DNA of 57,577 nt from Clostridia bacterium. GTDB lineage: Bacteria > Bacillota > Sulfobacillia > JAJZYS01 > JAJYTV01. How positions within the stretch are numbered: the stretch's first letter is position 1; each line of letters starts with the position of its first letter. This document shows, piece by piece, positions 31,505 through 39,344 of the stretch. The notes beneath the pieces were generated by a model. It worked only from the letters and a program-made list of their open reading frames with translations. It was not told where the DNA came from and did no database searches. The stretch spans positions 1 to 57,577 of the forward strand of contig DAIBJA010000025.1 of the NCBI GenBank assembly GCA_027420455.1. Reading direction: 5' to 3'. The position numbers were made by a program, and so were the translations under genes.

Positions 31505-33349
31505 CTAATAGAGGGCGCGCAGCGCCGATATGAGGTTCGCGACGTCTGGCCAGCCGATGCCGGTGCGCGAGTCGTAGGTCGTGTTGTTCGGATTGTGCAG
31601 GGCGCCTGGCCCATAGCGCGATCCGGCGACGTTGTAGAGGGCTTGCGACGCCGAAGGCACATAGGGCACGGCGGCGCGGCAGAGTGCCCAGATCGCCGCC
31701 CAGGCCGGCGCGCCCAGACTCGTGCCGCCCTGCTGCCACCAACCGCCCATGTAGACGGCGACGCCCGTGGCGGGATTGCCCACGAACGCGACATCGGGCA
31801 CCTGACGCTGCGCTTTGCCGGTCACGCGCTGCTGCCAGTAGGGAGCGGGGAACGACGTCGGTCCGAAGGTGGAGGTCTCGGGCGGCTGGTTCCAGTAGGT
31901 CTGGAAGAACGAGGCCTGGTTGCGCTCGATCAGGGTCGTGCCGCCGACCGCCACGGCGCTCGGGTCTTCGCTCGGCCAGATGAGCGGCGGCGGTCCGGAC
32001 TGCCCGAGGTTGTCCCCACCCGCGGCGAAGAGCGAGAAGCCCTCCGCCTGGAGCGCGGCCAGTTCCTGGCTTGCGCCCTGGAACGAACCCTGATTCGCGA
32101 AGACTCCCCAGGAGACCGATGCGATGTCCGCGCCGTTGCGCGCCTGACCCGAAAGAGCCGCGACAAGATCCGCGGGGAAGTCCTGGGCGGAACCGCTGGC
32201 GCTGTCCTCGACGACGATCAGCTGGCTGAGGGGGGCCAAGGCGTGCGCCCACTCGATGTCCATCGTCGCCTCGAGGCCGGGCGCCAGGTTCTGGCCCGAA
32301 AGGCTCTCCACGCGGATGCTTGGCGCCGGCAGGCCGAAGGCGTTGTCGAAGGTGGCGATGTCCTGGTAGGAGAAGCCCTGGCGCACATAAAGCACGATGG
32401 CCTGGCCCTGGCCGAAGTCCCCGCCGACCCAGGTGTTGTAGATGTCGTAGGCGCGCGCGATCTTCTGCGGTGTGAAGACGAAGGACGGGACGGTGAGCCC
32501 CGCCGGCGGCAGGCCACGCACGTGCACGTCGGCGAACGCGGTGGTGCGCTGCCCGGTGCGGCCGTCCGTGACCGTCACGCCGAGACGGTACGTGCCGCGC
32601 GCCGCGTTGGCGCCGAACGGGATCTGCTCCTGCCTCGCGCTGTTTCCGCCCATCAGCGGCACGAGGTTCCCTTCCGGGTTGTGCATCGTCCAGGTGAAGC
32701 CGAGCGGATCGCTGGCGGGCACGCCGCCGACGATCGCCGCGACGCTGAGAACGCTGCCCGGCTGCAGCGTCGAGACCGCAAGGGAGATGCGCGCGTAAAG
32801 CCCTGCGGGTGTCGGCGCCTTGTGGGGCGGCCAGGTCTCCTTGAGTCCGAGCGCGGTCGCAAGCAGCGACGTAGGCATGTACATCGTGCGATCGGCATAG
32901 AGTGCATCAGGCAACCGCTCGCTGCCGATCTGCAGCGAGCGGCCGGCCGGCGTCCACTCCTTGCGGCGCGCGACGAGCCGCACGTGACGGATTTGCACCC
33001 GGAAGGCCCCGTGGAACGAGCCGGTCCGGGCCATGGCCGCCATCAGGGCGCGTGGCGGCGTGCCGCCTAGGACGACCATCTGGCTCTTCCGCACCCAGCG
33101 GATCGAGAGGTGCGCGAGCGAGGCGGCGTAGCGCGCGGCGGTATAAAGCCTTCCCCGGTAGACGATGGAGACCGGGGCAAGGTTCGTGCCGTTCCAGAAG
33201 GAGTCGTTGTCCGGCGTCACGCTGTGCCCCGCGAGCAGCAGCGTCTGTGCGCTCGCGTACGCGGTGACGTAACTCGCCGCCACGGCGGGGGCCGCGGCCG
33301 CAAGGCAGATCGCGCCGCCGAGGGTAACGCCAAGGAGCTTACGCTTCAT
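31505..33349 (-). CDS. secreted S53 family (sedolisin/kumamolisin-like) peptidase
   Basis: A 614-residue exported protein. Residues 1-25 are a signal peptide (MKRKLLGVTLGG... AAPAVAA). Residues ~50-180 resemble a copper-amine-oxidase-N type stalk domain (LYTAARYAASLAHLSIRW; TMYMPTSLLATALGL). An Ig-like segment and then the S53 catalytic domain follow: Glu and Asp in LEATMDIEW, the oxyanion Asp region, and the serine motif GGTSLGAP. The C-terminal TGIGWPD matches the calcium site. S53 enzymes are acid-acting serine-carboxyl endopeptidases. ATG 33349 overlaps the DUF192 stop by 4 nt; the ORF extending to 33469 only shadows that gene. Confidence 0.85.
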   Translation of the reverse strand: MKRKLLGVTLGGAICLAAAAPAVAASYVTAYASAQTLLLAGHSVTPDNDSFWNGTNLAPVSIVYRGRLYTAARYAASLAHLSIRWVRKSQMVVLGGTPPRALMAAMARTGSFHGAFRVQIRHVRLVARRKEWTPAGRSLQIGSERLPDALYADRTMYMPTSLLATALGLKETWPPHKAPTPAGLYARISLAVSTLQPGSVLSVAAIVGGVPASDPLGFTWTMHNPEGNLVPLMGGNSARQEQIPFGANAARGTYRLGVTVTDGRTGQRTTAFADVHVRGLPPAGLTVPSFVFTPQKIARAYDIYNTWVGGDFGQGQAIVLYVRQGFSYQDIATFDNAFGLPAPSIRVESLSGQNLAPGLEATMDIEWAHALAPLSQLIVVEDSASGSAQDFPADLVAALSGQARNGADIASVSWGVFANQGSFQGASQELAALQAEGFSLFAAGGDNLGQSGPPPLIWPSEDPSAVAVGGTTLIERNQASFFQTYWNQPPETSTFGPTSFPAPYWQQRVTGKAQRQVPDVAFVGNPATGVAVYMGGWWQQGGTSLGAPAWAAIWALCRAAVPYVPSASQALYNVAGSRYGPGALHNPNNTTYDSRTGIGWPDVANLISALRALY

Positions 33350-33708
33350 CGAGATGCCTCCGGCACAATGCGGATGACGTCCCCTGGTGCCGTCGCCGCA
33401 GCCGCGATGGTGCCGTAGGGAAGCTCGAGGACGAGATGGGCGGCGCGCACGACGGGCGAAAAACGCCATGGCATGAGCTGCATCGCATGCTGTACGACGC
33501 CGGACCGGTCAAGAAAAAGCACGTCGATGGGGAAGCGCATGAAGGCCGCGTGCACGCTCTTGCAGGGCACGATCACGAGCCCTTCCCCTTGAGGCAGATC
33601 GCGCCGACCAAGGAGTCCGCGCATGCGCGAGAAGAAGCCGTCCGCCACGGTGGCGCGGGTGGCCAGATCCGTCGACTTGGTCTCGTTGACGATCCGGACG
33701 ATGGCCAA
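33346..33708 (-). CDS. DUF192 family protein
   Basis: A 120-residue protein with DUF192 hallmarks: GFFSRMRGLLGRRDLPQGEGLVI, SVHAAFMRFPIDVLFLD and VLELPYGTI. The family is small, often secreted or linked to transglutaminase-like folds, and has no firm function. TTG 33708 follows GGGGAGG at good spacing; the longer ORF to 33795 adds 29 residues without a family match. It is translationally coupled to the S53 peptidase gene. Confidence 0.8.
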   Translation of the reverse strand: MAIVRIVNETKSTDLATRATVADGFFSRMRGLLGRRDLPQGEGLVIVPCKSVHAAFMRFPIDVLFLDRSGVVQHAMQLMPWRFSPVVRAAHLVLELPYGTIAAAATAPGDVIRIVPEASR

Positions 33709-33799
33709 TCGTGGACGCCTCCCCGGAAGTGAGTACGCCACCCAGAGGACAATGCCTTCTGGTAGTGTTCGGCAACGCGCCATGGTCGCCCGCACATGC

Positions 33800-33877
33800 T
33801 AGAATGATGTCGACCACAAGAGCGCGTCCCAAGGTCGCGCACGAGTTTCGGAGGCATGGCCTGCCCCGTGGCAGGCC
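33800..33877 (+). promoter_or_regulatory. pdxS leader: extended -10 and attenuator-like hairpin
   Basis: TGCTAGAAT (extended -10, TAGAAT 33800-33805) lies about 100 nt upstream of pdxS. In the leader, GGCCTGCC and GGCAGGCC (33858-33865 with 33870-33877) form a perfect 8-bp hairpin followed by GTCTATTTT, which looks like a leader terminator. No known riboswitch was recognised. Confidence 0.4.
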
Positions 33878-33904
33878 GTCTATTTTCGAGGGGGTCAAAG
33901 GGGA

Positions 33905-34792
33905 ATGGAGCGAGAGGTAGGCACCTTCAGGGTGAAGGCGGGCCTGGCGGAGATGCTCAAGGGCGGCGTCATCATGGACGTGACGACGCCGGAGCAGGCG
34001 GTGATCGCCGAGCGCGCGGGCGCCGTGGCCGTCATGGCGCTGGAGCGGGTGCCGGCGGACATCCGCGCGGCGGGCGGCGTCGCCCGCATGGCGGACCCGC
34101 GCATCGTCCGCGAGATCATGGACGCCGTGACGATTCCGGTGATGGCGAAGGCCCGCATCGGCCACTTCGTCGAGGCGCAGATCCTCGAGGCTCTGGGCGT
34201 CGACTACATCGACGAGTCCGAGGTTCTGACGCCGGCGGACGAGCAGTACCACATCGACAAGGCGAAGTTCAAGGTTCCGTTCGTCTGCGGCGCGCGCAAC
34301 CTCGGGGAGGCTCTGAGGCGTATCGCCGAGGGTGCCGCGATGATCCGCACCAAGGGCGAGCCTGGCACCGGCAACGTCGTAGAGGCGGTCCGCCACGCGC
34401 GCACCGTCAACGCCGACATCCGGCGTGTCGTCGCGGCGCCCGAGGACGAGCTCGGCACGATCGCCAAGGAACTCGGCGCGCCGATCGAGCTGGTGCGCGA
34501 GGTGCATGAGCTGGGCCGGCTGCCGGTGGTGAACTTCTCCGCAGGCGGCATCGCGACGCCGGCGGACGCCGCCCTGATGATGCAGCTCGGCGTCGACGGC
34601 ATCTTCGTCGGCTCGGGCATCTTCAAGTCCCAGGACCCCGAGGCGCGTGCCCGCGCGGTCGTGCGCGCGACGACGCACTTCCAGGACCCCGCGGTGCTCG
34701 CGGAGGTCTCGGTGGGACTTGGCGAGGCGATGCCCGGCATCGAGATCTCGAAGATCGCGCCGGCGGAGCGCATGCAGGAGCGTGGCTGGTAG
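33905..34792 (+). CDS. pdxS: pyridoxal 5'-phosphate synthase, PdxS subunit
   Basis: PdxS condenses ribose 5-phosphate, glyceraldehyde 3-phosphate and ammonia to PLP. The 295-residue TIM-barrel protein has [36 protein letters not shown] (catalytic lysine), [16 protein letters not shown] and [26 protein letters not shown] precedes ATG 33905. The glutaminase partner pdxT starts 1 nt after its stop, so both form one operon. Confidence 0.97.
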   Translation: MEREVGTFRVKAGLAEMLKGGVIMDVTTPEQAVIAERAGAVAVMALERVPADIRAAGGVARMADPRIVREIMDAVTIPVMAKARIGHFVEAQILEALGVDYIDESEVLTPADEQYHIDKAKFKVPFVCGARNLGEALRRIAEGAAMIRTKGEPGTGNVVEAVRHARTVNADIRRVVAAPEDELGTIAKELGAPIELVREVHELGRLPVVNFSAGGIATPADAALMMQLGVDGIFVGSGIFKSQDPEARARAVVRATTHFQDPAVLAEVSVGLGEAMPGIEISKIAPAERMQERGW

Positions 34793-34793
34793 A

Positions 34794-35375
34794 GTGGCGA
34801 CGATCGGAGTCCTGGCCCTGCAGGGGGCCGTGCGCGAGCACGCCCGCGTGCTCGCGTCGCTCGGTGCCGAGGTTCGCCTCGTGAAGCGCCCCGGGGACCT
34901 CGAAGGCCTGGGCGGCATCGTTCTGCCGGGCGGCGAGTCGACCACGATCGGCATGCTGCTCGAGGAGTACGAGCTCGCGCCTGTGCTGCGCGCGGGAGAA
35001 ATCCCGATCTTCGGCACCTGCGCCGGCATGATCCTGATGGCGGACGAGATCGAGGGTTCGGATCAGCCGCGTCTCGGCGTGATGCGCGTCACGGTGCGCC
35101 GCAACGCCTTCGGCCGCCAGCGCGAGAGCTTCGAGGAAGCCATCGACGGAGCGCCCGTCACGGGTGATCCCTTGCGCGGCGTCTTCATCCGGGCACCCTA
35201 CGTCACGGACGTCGGGCCGGACGTGGAGATCCTGGGCCGCGTGGACGGCAAGATCGTGCTCTGCCGGCAGGGCCGGTTTCTTGCGGCCTCGTTCCATCCG
35301 GAGCTCACCGACGACCGTCGCCTGCACAGGTACTTCCTCGAAGAGATCGTGCAGCGCGCCGCGCACCTTGCCTAG
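34794..35375 (+). CDS. pdxT: pyridoxal 5'-phosphate synthase, PdxT glutaminase subunit
   Basis: PdxT is the class I glutamine amidotransferase that feeds ammonia to PdxS. The 193-residue protein starts VATIGVLALQGAVREHARVL, has GGESTTIG, the nucleophile cysteine in FGTCAGMIL and the catalytic histidine in SFHPELTDD. GTG 34794 is chosen because it gives this N-terminus and follows AGGAG. The -35 of the next promoter overlaps its stop codon. Confidence 0.95.
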   Translation: MATIGVLALQGAVREHARVLASLGAEVRLVKRPGDLEGLGGIVLPGGESTTIGMLLEEYELAPVLRAGEIPIFGTCAGMILMADEIEGSDQPRLGVMRVTVRRNAFGRQRESFEEAIDGAPVTGDPLRGVFIRAPYVTDVGPDVEILGRVDGKIVLCRQGRFLAASFHPELTDDRRLHRYFLEEIVQRAAHLA

Positions 35376-35396
35376 GCGGCCCCGTGCCGCTACAAT
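35368..35396 (+). promoter_or_regulatory. promoter of the T-box-mtnA-serS transcript
   Basis: TTGCCT (35368-35373) and TACAAT (35391-35396) have a 17-nt spacer. The -35 lies in the last codons of pdxT, and transcription would start about 35403, at the beginning of the T-box stem I. Confidence 0.65.
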
Positions 35397-35402
35397 GATG
35401 GA

Positions 35403-35620
35403 CACCACAGCATCGGGCGAAGAAGGGGAAGGCCCCGCGCGAGCGCAGGAGAGAGCCGGCGGCAGGTGCGAGCCGGCGCGCAGAGCGGAGAGCTTCCGCC
35501 CCTGAGCCGCCGGCGACGAGTCGGACGCGTGGCGCACGTGACAGCGCCGAGAGGATGCACGACGTGCATTGAATGAGGGTGGCACAGCGGCCGTTCGCCC
35601 CTTGGGCGACGGTCGCTTTT
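35403..35620 (+). promoter_or_regulatory. serine T-box leader upstream of mtnA-serS
   Basis: The conserved T-box element AGGGTGGCACAGCGG is at 35576-35590. It precedes a terminator whose arms (35587-35600 and 35604-35616, one bulge) are followed by TTTT. Upstream, the stem I distal element GAGAGCCGGCGGCAGGTG is typical. The lower stem I can form AGGGG with CCCCT, placing TTCCG in the specifier loop, so the codon reads UCC (serine). T-boxes sense uncharged tRNA by codon-anticodon pairing and then let transcription read through. serS is the second gene of the transcript, which supports the serine assignment. Confidence 0.85.
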
Positions 35621-35641
35621 GCGTTTCCGGCGAAGGAGGCG

Positions 35642-36640
35642 ATGGCGGTGCAGGCGGTGGACTTCCAGGAAGGCAAGCTGCGGCTCCTTGATCAGCGCGA
35701 ACTGCCGCAGGTGGTCCGGTACCTCGAAATCGGCGACGCCGAGGGGGCTGCCGAGGCCATTCGCGATATGGCCGTGCGCGGCGCGCCCGCGATCGGGCTC
35801 GCGGCCGCCTACGCCATGGCGCTCGCCGCGCGCGAGGCAACCGGCACGGCGGACCCCGCGGCCACGCTCCGAACCCTGTCGGACCTCATCGCGCAGGCCC
35901 GGCCCACGGCCATCAACCTGCGCCACGAAGTGGAGCGTTCCCTCGGACTGCTCACGGGCAGCCCAGCCACCTGGTACGAGACCGCCCTCGGGCACGCCGA
36001 GGCGATGAAGGATGGTCAGCGGCGCGAGGACGAGGCCCTCGCGCAAAACGCCTTGCCGCTCTTCAGGCCGGGCATGCGCGTCCTGACACACTGCAACACG
36101 GGAGCCCTCGCGACCGGCGGGCTCGGCACCGCGTTCGCCGCGATCGTGCTGGCGCACCGCGAACTCGGCCTTCAGGAGGTGCTGGCGGACGAGACCAGGC
36201 CGCGCCTGCAGGGCGCCCGCCTCACCGCGTTCGAGCTCGGCCAGGCCGGCGTGCCCCATCGCGTGATCGTGGACGGCGCCGCCGCCTACTGCATGGCGAG
36301 CGGCCTCGTGGACCTCGTCATCGTCGGCGCCGACCGCATCGGCAGCGACGGGCGCACGGCGAACAAGATCGGCACCTACGGCCTCGCGGTGCTGGCGAAG
36401 CATCACGGAATCCCGTTCGCGGTGGTGGCGCCGCGATCTAGCTGCGACCCTCTCTGGCCCGGCGCCAGGGAGGTGGAGATCGAGCAGCGCGATCCGCGCG
36501 AGGTGCTCGAAGTCATGGGGCAGCGCGTCGCCAGCGCCGGCAGCGACGCCTTGAACCCGGCGTTCGACGTCACCCCGGGAGAGCTCGTGACGGCGATCGT
36601 GCGCGAGGACGGCCTCTTCAGGCCGCCGTACGCCTTCTGA
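35642..36640 (+). CDS. mtnA: methylthioribose-1-phosphate isomerase
   Basis: MtnA converts 5-methylthioribose 1-phosphate to 5-methylthioribulose 1-phosphate in methionine salvage. The 332-residue product has [34 protein letters not shown] and [18 protein letters not shown] with the catalytic Asp. ATG 35642 follows GGAGG at 2 nt spacing from the core and lies just after the T-box terminator; the ORF start at 35573 is inside the T-box and is rejected. Paralogous eIF2B-like or ribose-1,5-bisphosphate isomerases are alternatives. No other methionine-salvage gene is nearby. Confidence 0.88.
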   Translation: MAVQAVDFQEGKLRLLDQRELPQVVRYLEIGDAEGAAEAIRDMAVRGAPAIGLAAAYAMALAAREATGTADPAATLRTLSDLIAQARPTAINLRHEVERSLGLLTGSPATWYETALGHAEAMKDGQRREDEALAQNALPLFRPGMRVLTHCNTGALATGGLGTAFAAIVLAHRELGLQEVLADETRPRLQGARLTAFELGQAGVPHRVIVDGAAAYCMASGLVDLVIVGADRIGSDGRTANKIGTYGLAVLAKHHGIPFAVVAPRSSCDPLWPGAREVEIEQRDPREVLEVMGQRVASAGSDALNPAFDVTPGELVTAIVREDGLFRPPYAF

Positions 36641-36671
36641 GGAGCCGCGAAAGGCAAGGGGGACTATAGAC

Positions 36672-37928
36672 ATGCATGATCCGAGAAAACTGCGGGAAGA
36701 GGCGCAGGAATACAGGCGCAGGCTCCGCCGCCGCGGGGCCGACGGTCTTTTGGACGAGGCGCTGAAGGTGGATGAGGATCGGCTATCCGTCCTGCGCCGC
36801 GTGGAGGAGCTCAGGGCCGAGCGCAACCGCGCCAGCCAGGAGATCGCCGGGCTGCGCAAGGCCGGCAAGGACGCGCAGGCCGAGATCGAGCGCATGCGTG
36901 GTGTCGGCGAGGAGCTGAAGGCCAAGGAGGCGGAACTCGCCGAGCTCGAGGGAAAGGTCCAGGAGCTCTGGCTGCAGATTCCGAACGTGCCCTCGGACGA
37001 CATGCCCGACGGCCTCGAGCCGCGAGAGGAGCGCGTCGTTTTCGAGCGGCCCCGCTTCGGCTTCGAGCCGAAGGCGCACTGGGAGATCGGCACGAACCTC
37101 GGCATCCTGGACTTCGACCGGGCGACGCGCATGTCAGGCTCGCGGTTCGCCCTGCAGCGAGGACTTGGCGCGAAGCTCGAGCGCGCCCTGATCGACTTCA
37201 TGATCGACGTGCACACGTCGCGGGGCTACACGGAGATCTTCCCGCCCTTCCTCGTGCAGGAGCCCGCGCTCTACGGTACGGGCCAGCTGCCGAAGTTCCG
37301 GGAGGAGATGTTCCAGACCCAGACCGGGCACTTCCTCATCTCGACCGCCGAGGTGCCGGTGACGAACATGCACCGGGAGGAGATCCTGCCGGACGACGAA
37401 CTGCCGATCCGCTACTGCGCCTACAGCGCCTGCTTCCGCGCCGAGGCCGGGGCGGCAGGGCGCGATACGCGCGGGCTCATCCGCCTGCACCAGTTCAACA
37501 AGGTGGAGATCGTGCACTTCGTGCGTCCGGAGGAGTCTGACAGGGAGCTCGACCTGATCGTGGACGAGGCGGAAGAGATCCTGCGCCGCCTCGAGCTCCA
37601 CTACCGCGTCGTCACGCTGCCGACGATGGACTACGGCTTCTCCGCGTACAAGACGCTCGACCTCGAGGTATGGCTCCCGTCGCAGGACATGTTCCGGGAG
37701 ATCTCCTCGGCGACGAACTTCCGCGACTTCCAGGCGCGGCGCGCCAACATCCGCTATCGCGACCAGGACGGCAAGGTACACTTTGTCCACACCCTGAACG
37801 CCTCGGGCCTCGCCGTCGGGCGCACCATGGCGGCGATCCTCGAGCAGTATCAGGACGAGGATGGCAGCGTGCGCGTTCCGCAGGCCCTGCGGCCCTATAT
37901 GGGCGTGGAGCGCATCGGGCCGCGATAA
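36672..37928 (+). CDS. serS: seryl-tRNA synthetase
   Basis: SerRS charges tRNA-Ser with serine. The 418-residue protein has the N-terminal coiled-coil arm (residues ~30-105) that grips the long variable arm of tRNA-Ser, motif 2 [21 protein letters not shown] and motif 3 [18 protein letters not shown]. It lies 31 nt after mtnA and is presumably induced through the serine T-box. Two tRNA-Ser genes follow it. Confidence 0.97.
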   Translation: MHDPRKLREEAQEYRRRLRRRGADGLLDEALKVDEDRLSVLRRVEELRAERNRASQEIAGLRKAGKDAQAEIERMRGVGEELKAKEAELAELEGKVQELWLQIPNVPSDDMPDGLEPREERVVFERPRFGFEPKAHWEIGTNLGILDFDRATRMSGSRFALQRGLGAKLERALIDFMIDVHTSRGYTEIFPPFLVQEPALYGTGQLPKFREEMFQTQTGHFLISTAEVPVTNMHREEILPDDELPIRYCAYSACFRAEAGAAGRDTRGLIRLHQFNKVEIVHFVRPEESDRELDLIVDEAEEILRRLELHYRVVTLPTMDYGFSAYKTLDLEVWLPSQDMFREISSATNFRDFQARRANIRYRDQDGKVHFVHTLNASGLAVGRTMAAILEQYQDEDGSVRVPQALRPYMGVERIGPR

Positions 37929-37954
37929 GCCTCGTGCTATAATGTCGAAGCGCC

Positions 37955-38043
37955 GGAGGGGTGGCCGAGCGGTTTAAGGCGGCGGTCTTGAAAACCGCTG
38001 AGGTGATGAGCCTCCGTGGGTTCGAATCCCACCCCCTCCGCCA
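37955..38043 (+). tRNA. tRNA-Ser(TGA)
   Basis: The acceptor stem is GGAGGGG paired with the 3' end, with a long class II variable arm, T-loop GGTTCGAATCC and an encoded CCA. The anticodon loop CTTGAAA gives TGA. A -10 TATAAT at 37938-37943 lies just upstream. It begins 26 nt after serS. Confidence 0.95.
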
Positions 38044-38074
38044 GCTTTGCGACCATGGCGGGAGGCTTTCGAGG

Positions 38075-38797
38075 TTGAGCACCGCGGGACAGGGCATGGG
38101 CTTCGGCGACGTGCTCGACGCAGGGTTCCAGGTCTTCCGCAGCTCGTTCTGGCAGTTGGCGCTCGCGCAGGCCATTGTGGCGATACCGGTCGCGATCATC
38201 CAGGCCCTGTGGCTGCCTCACAGCGTGCCGACCAATCTCCAGCAGTCCGTCAGCCTCTTCTCCGCGCATGCGCCGATCTCGCTTCTGATCGGCGTGCTCG
38301 GCATTCTCCAGGCGAGCGCCGTGGTGGTCGTCGCGCGGCAGGCGGCCAGCGGTGTGCCGGCCAGCGCCCTAACGGCCTATCGGCAAGCCTTCAGCCGTTT
38401 CCCCGAGGCGCTCGGCTTCGGGCTGATCTTCGCGGTCCTGGTCGGAGTCGGCCTTGCGATCGTGATCATCCCGGGCGTCGTGCTGGCGATCTGGCTGTCG
38501 CAGGGCCTCTTTCTGATCGTGCTCGGCAATCGCGGCATCATCCAGGGCATCGTCGAAAGCTATCGCCTGGTCGGGGGGTACTTCTGGCGGGTACTCGGCA
38601 TCGCGGTGGTCGCGTTCCTGATGGAGACCGTGGTGAGCCTCCTCGTGACGATGCTCTTCACGGTGGCGACCGGACATGGCGAGGTGACGGCGGTCGTCAC
38701 GACGCTGCTCGGCATCCTGATCGGCAGCTTCCCGCTCGTGGTGCTCTACATCCAGTACCGCGACCTCCTGCAGCGCCGCGGCTTCTCTCGCGGCTGA
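38075..38797 (+). CDS. integral membrane protein, unknown function
   Basis: A 240-residue protein with about five or six membrane segments, beginning with FGDVLDAGFQVFRSSFWQLALA. This start and the VESYRLVGGYFWRVLGIAVVAFL segment resemble the membrane domain seen in glycerophosphoryl-phosphodiesterase-associated and related proteins. No enzymatic part is present. TTG 38075 has GGGAGG upstream; ATG 38096 is an alternative. The longer frame to 37961 translates through the tRNA-Ser gene and is rejected. It lies between two tRNA-Ser genes. Confidence 0.65.
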   Translation: MSTAGQGMGFGDVLDAGFQVFRSSFWQLALAQAIVAIPVAIIQALWLPHSVPTNLQQSVSLFSAHAPISLLIGVLGILQASAVVVVARQAASGVPASALTAYRQAFSRFPEALGFGLIFAVLVGVGLAIVIIPGVVLAIWLSQGLFLIVLGNRGIIQGIVESYRLVGGYFWRVLGIAVVAFLMETVVSLLVTMLFTVATGHGEVTAVVTTLLGILIGSFPLVVLYIQYRDLLQRRGFSRG

Positions 38798-38848
38798 TTC
38801 GCGATTGATCAGGCCTGCGGCCACGTGGTACAATGCGGAGTGCTTCGC

Positions 38849-38944
38849 GGAGGGATACCCAAGTGGCTGAAGGGGCGGTCCTGCTAAGACTGTAGGGGGT
38901 TAACAAAAAGCCCCGCGAGGGTTCAAATCCCTCTCCCTCCGCCA
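38849..38944 (+). tRNA. tRNA-Ser(GCT)
   Basis: The acceptor GGAGGGA pairs with TCCCTCC. It has a long variable arm, T-loop GGTTCAAATCC and an encoded CCA. The anticodon loop CTGCTAA gives GCT. A TACAAT -10 at 38829-38834 is upstream and a terminator follows at 38954. Confidence 0.94.
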
Positions 38945-38953
38945 GAATATTCC

Positions 38954-38977
38954 GGCGCCTCCAGAATCGGAGGCGCC
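38954..38977 (+). terminator. terminator after tRNA-Ser(GCT)
   Basis: GGCGCCTCC and GGAGGCGCC form a perfect 9-bp stem with a 6-nt loop, followed by CTTTCGCTTTG. Confidence 0.7.
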
Positions 38978-39344
38978 CTTTCGCTTTGCTGGGGTCGACA
39001 GAACCACACGACAAGGTTCGACTGCTTCCGCCCGCCACGACGACCACATGGATCACGGTCACGTGTCCAGATGGACCATCTTGGTGATTGAAGCGCCTTC
39101 CAGGAGGGTAAGCGCATTCTGGCATAAAGGAGATTGCGGCGTCTTAGCGAATTCTCACGGCAACGCGCGACTGCCTGACGGCGGGAGAGCGGGGCAGATC
39201 GCAGAGTGCGGAGGGAGGGTCGAACGGGCCTCAGGGCCGTGTTTCACGTGCCGTCGCAGCGTGGGCGCGATAAGGAATTTGAGATCGGCGCCCCGAGCGG
39301 CGAGCATCTAAATTTCCCCCCACTGAAGGGAGGACACCGGATTT
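38978..39344 (+). other. 367-nt non-coding leader region upstream of the APC permease
   Basis: No gene, tRNA or recognised riboswitch. It has several short inverted repeats (for example near 39050-39080) and a half-matching parS-like sequence at 39240-39250. The permease RBS GGGAGG is at its 3' end. Its length leaves room for a regulatory leader, but I cannot identify one. Confidence 0.5.

Noticed and set aside
35573-35641. Upstream start for mtnA
   Set aside because: It lies inside the T-box antiterminator and terminator; the start at 35642 has a good RBS and the family N-terminus.
37961-38074. N-terminal extension of the membrane protein
   Set aside because: It is the translation of tRNA-Ser(TGA), a common gene-calling artefact.
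39239-39254. Second parS-like sequence (TGTTTCACGTG then CCGTC)
   Set aside because: Only the first 11 of 16 positions match; the right half-site is lost, so ParB binding is unlikely.
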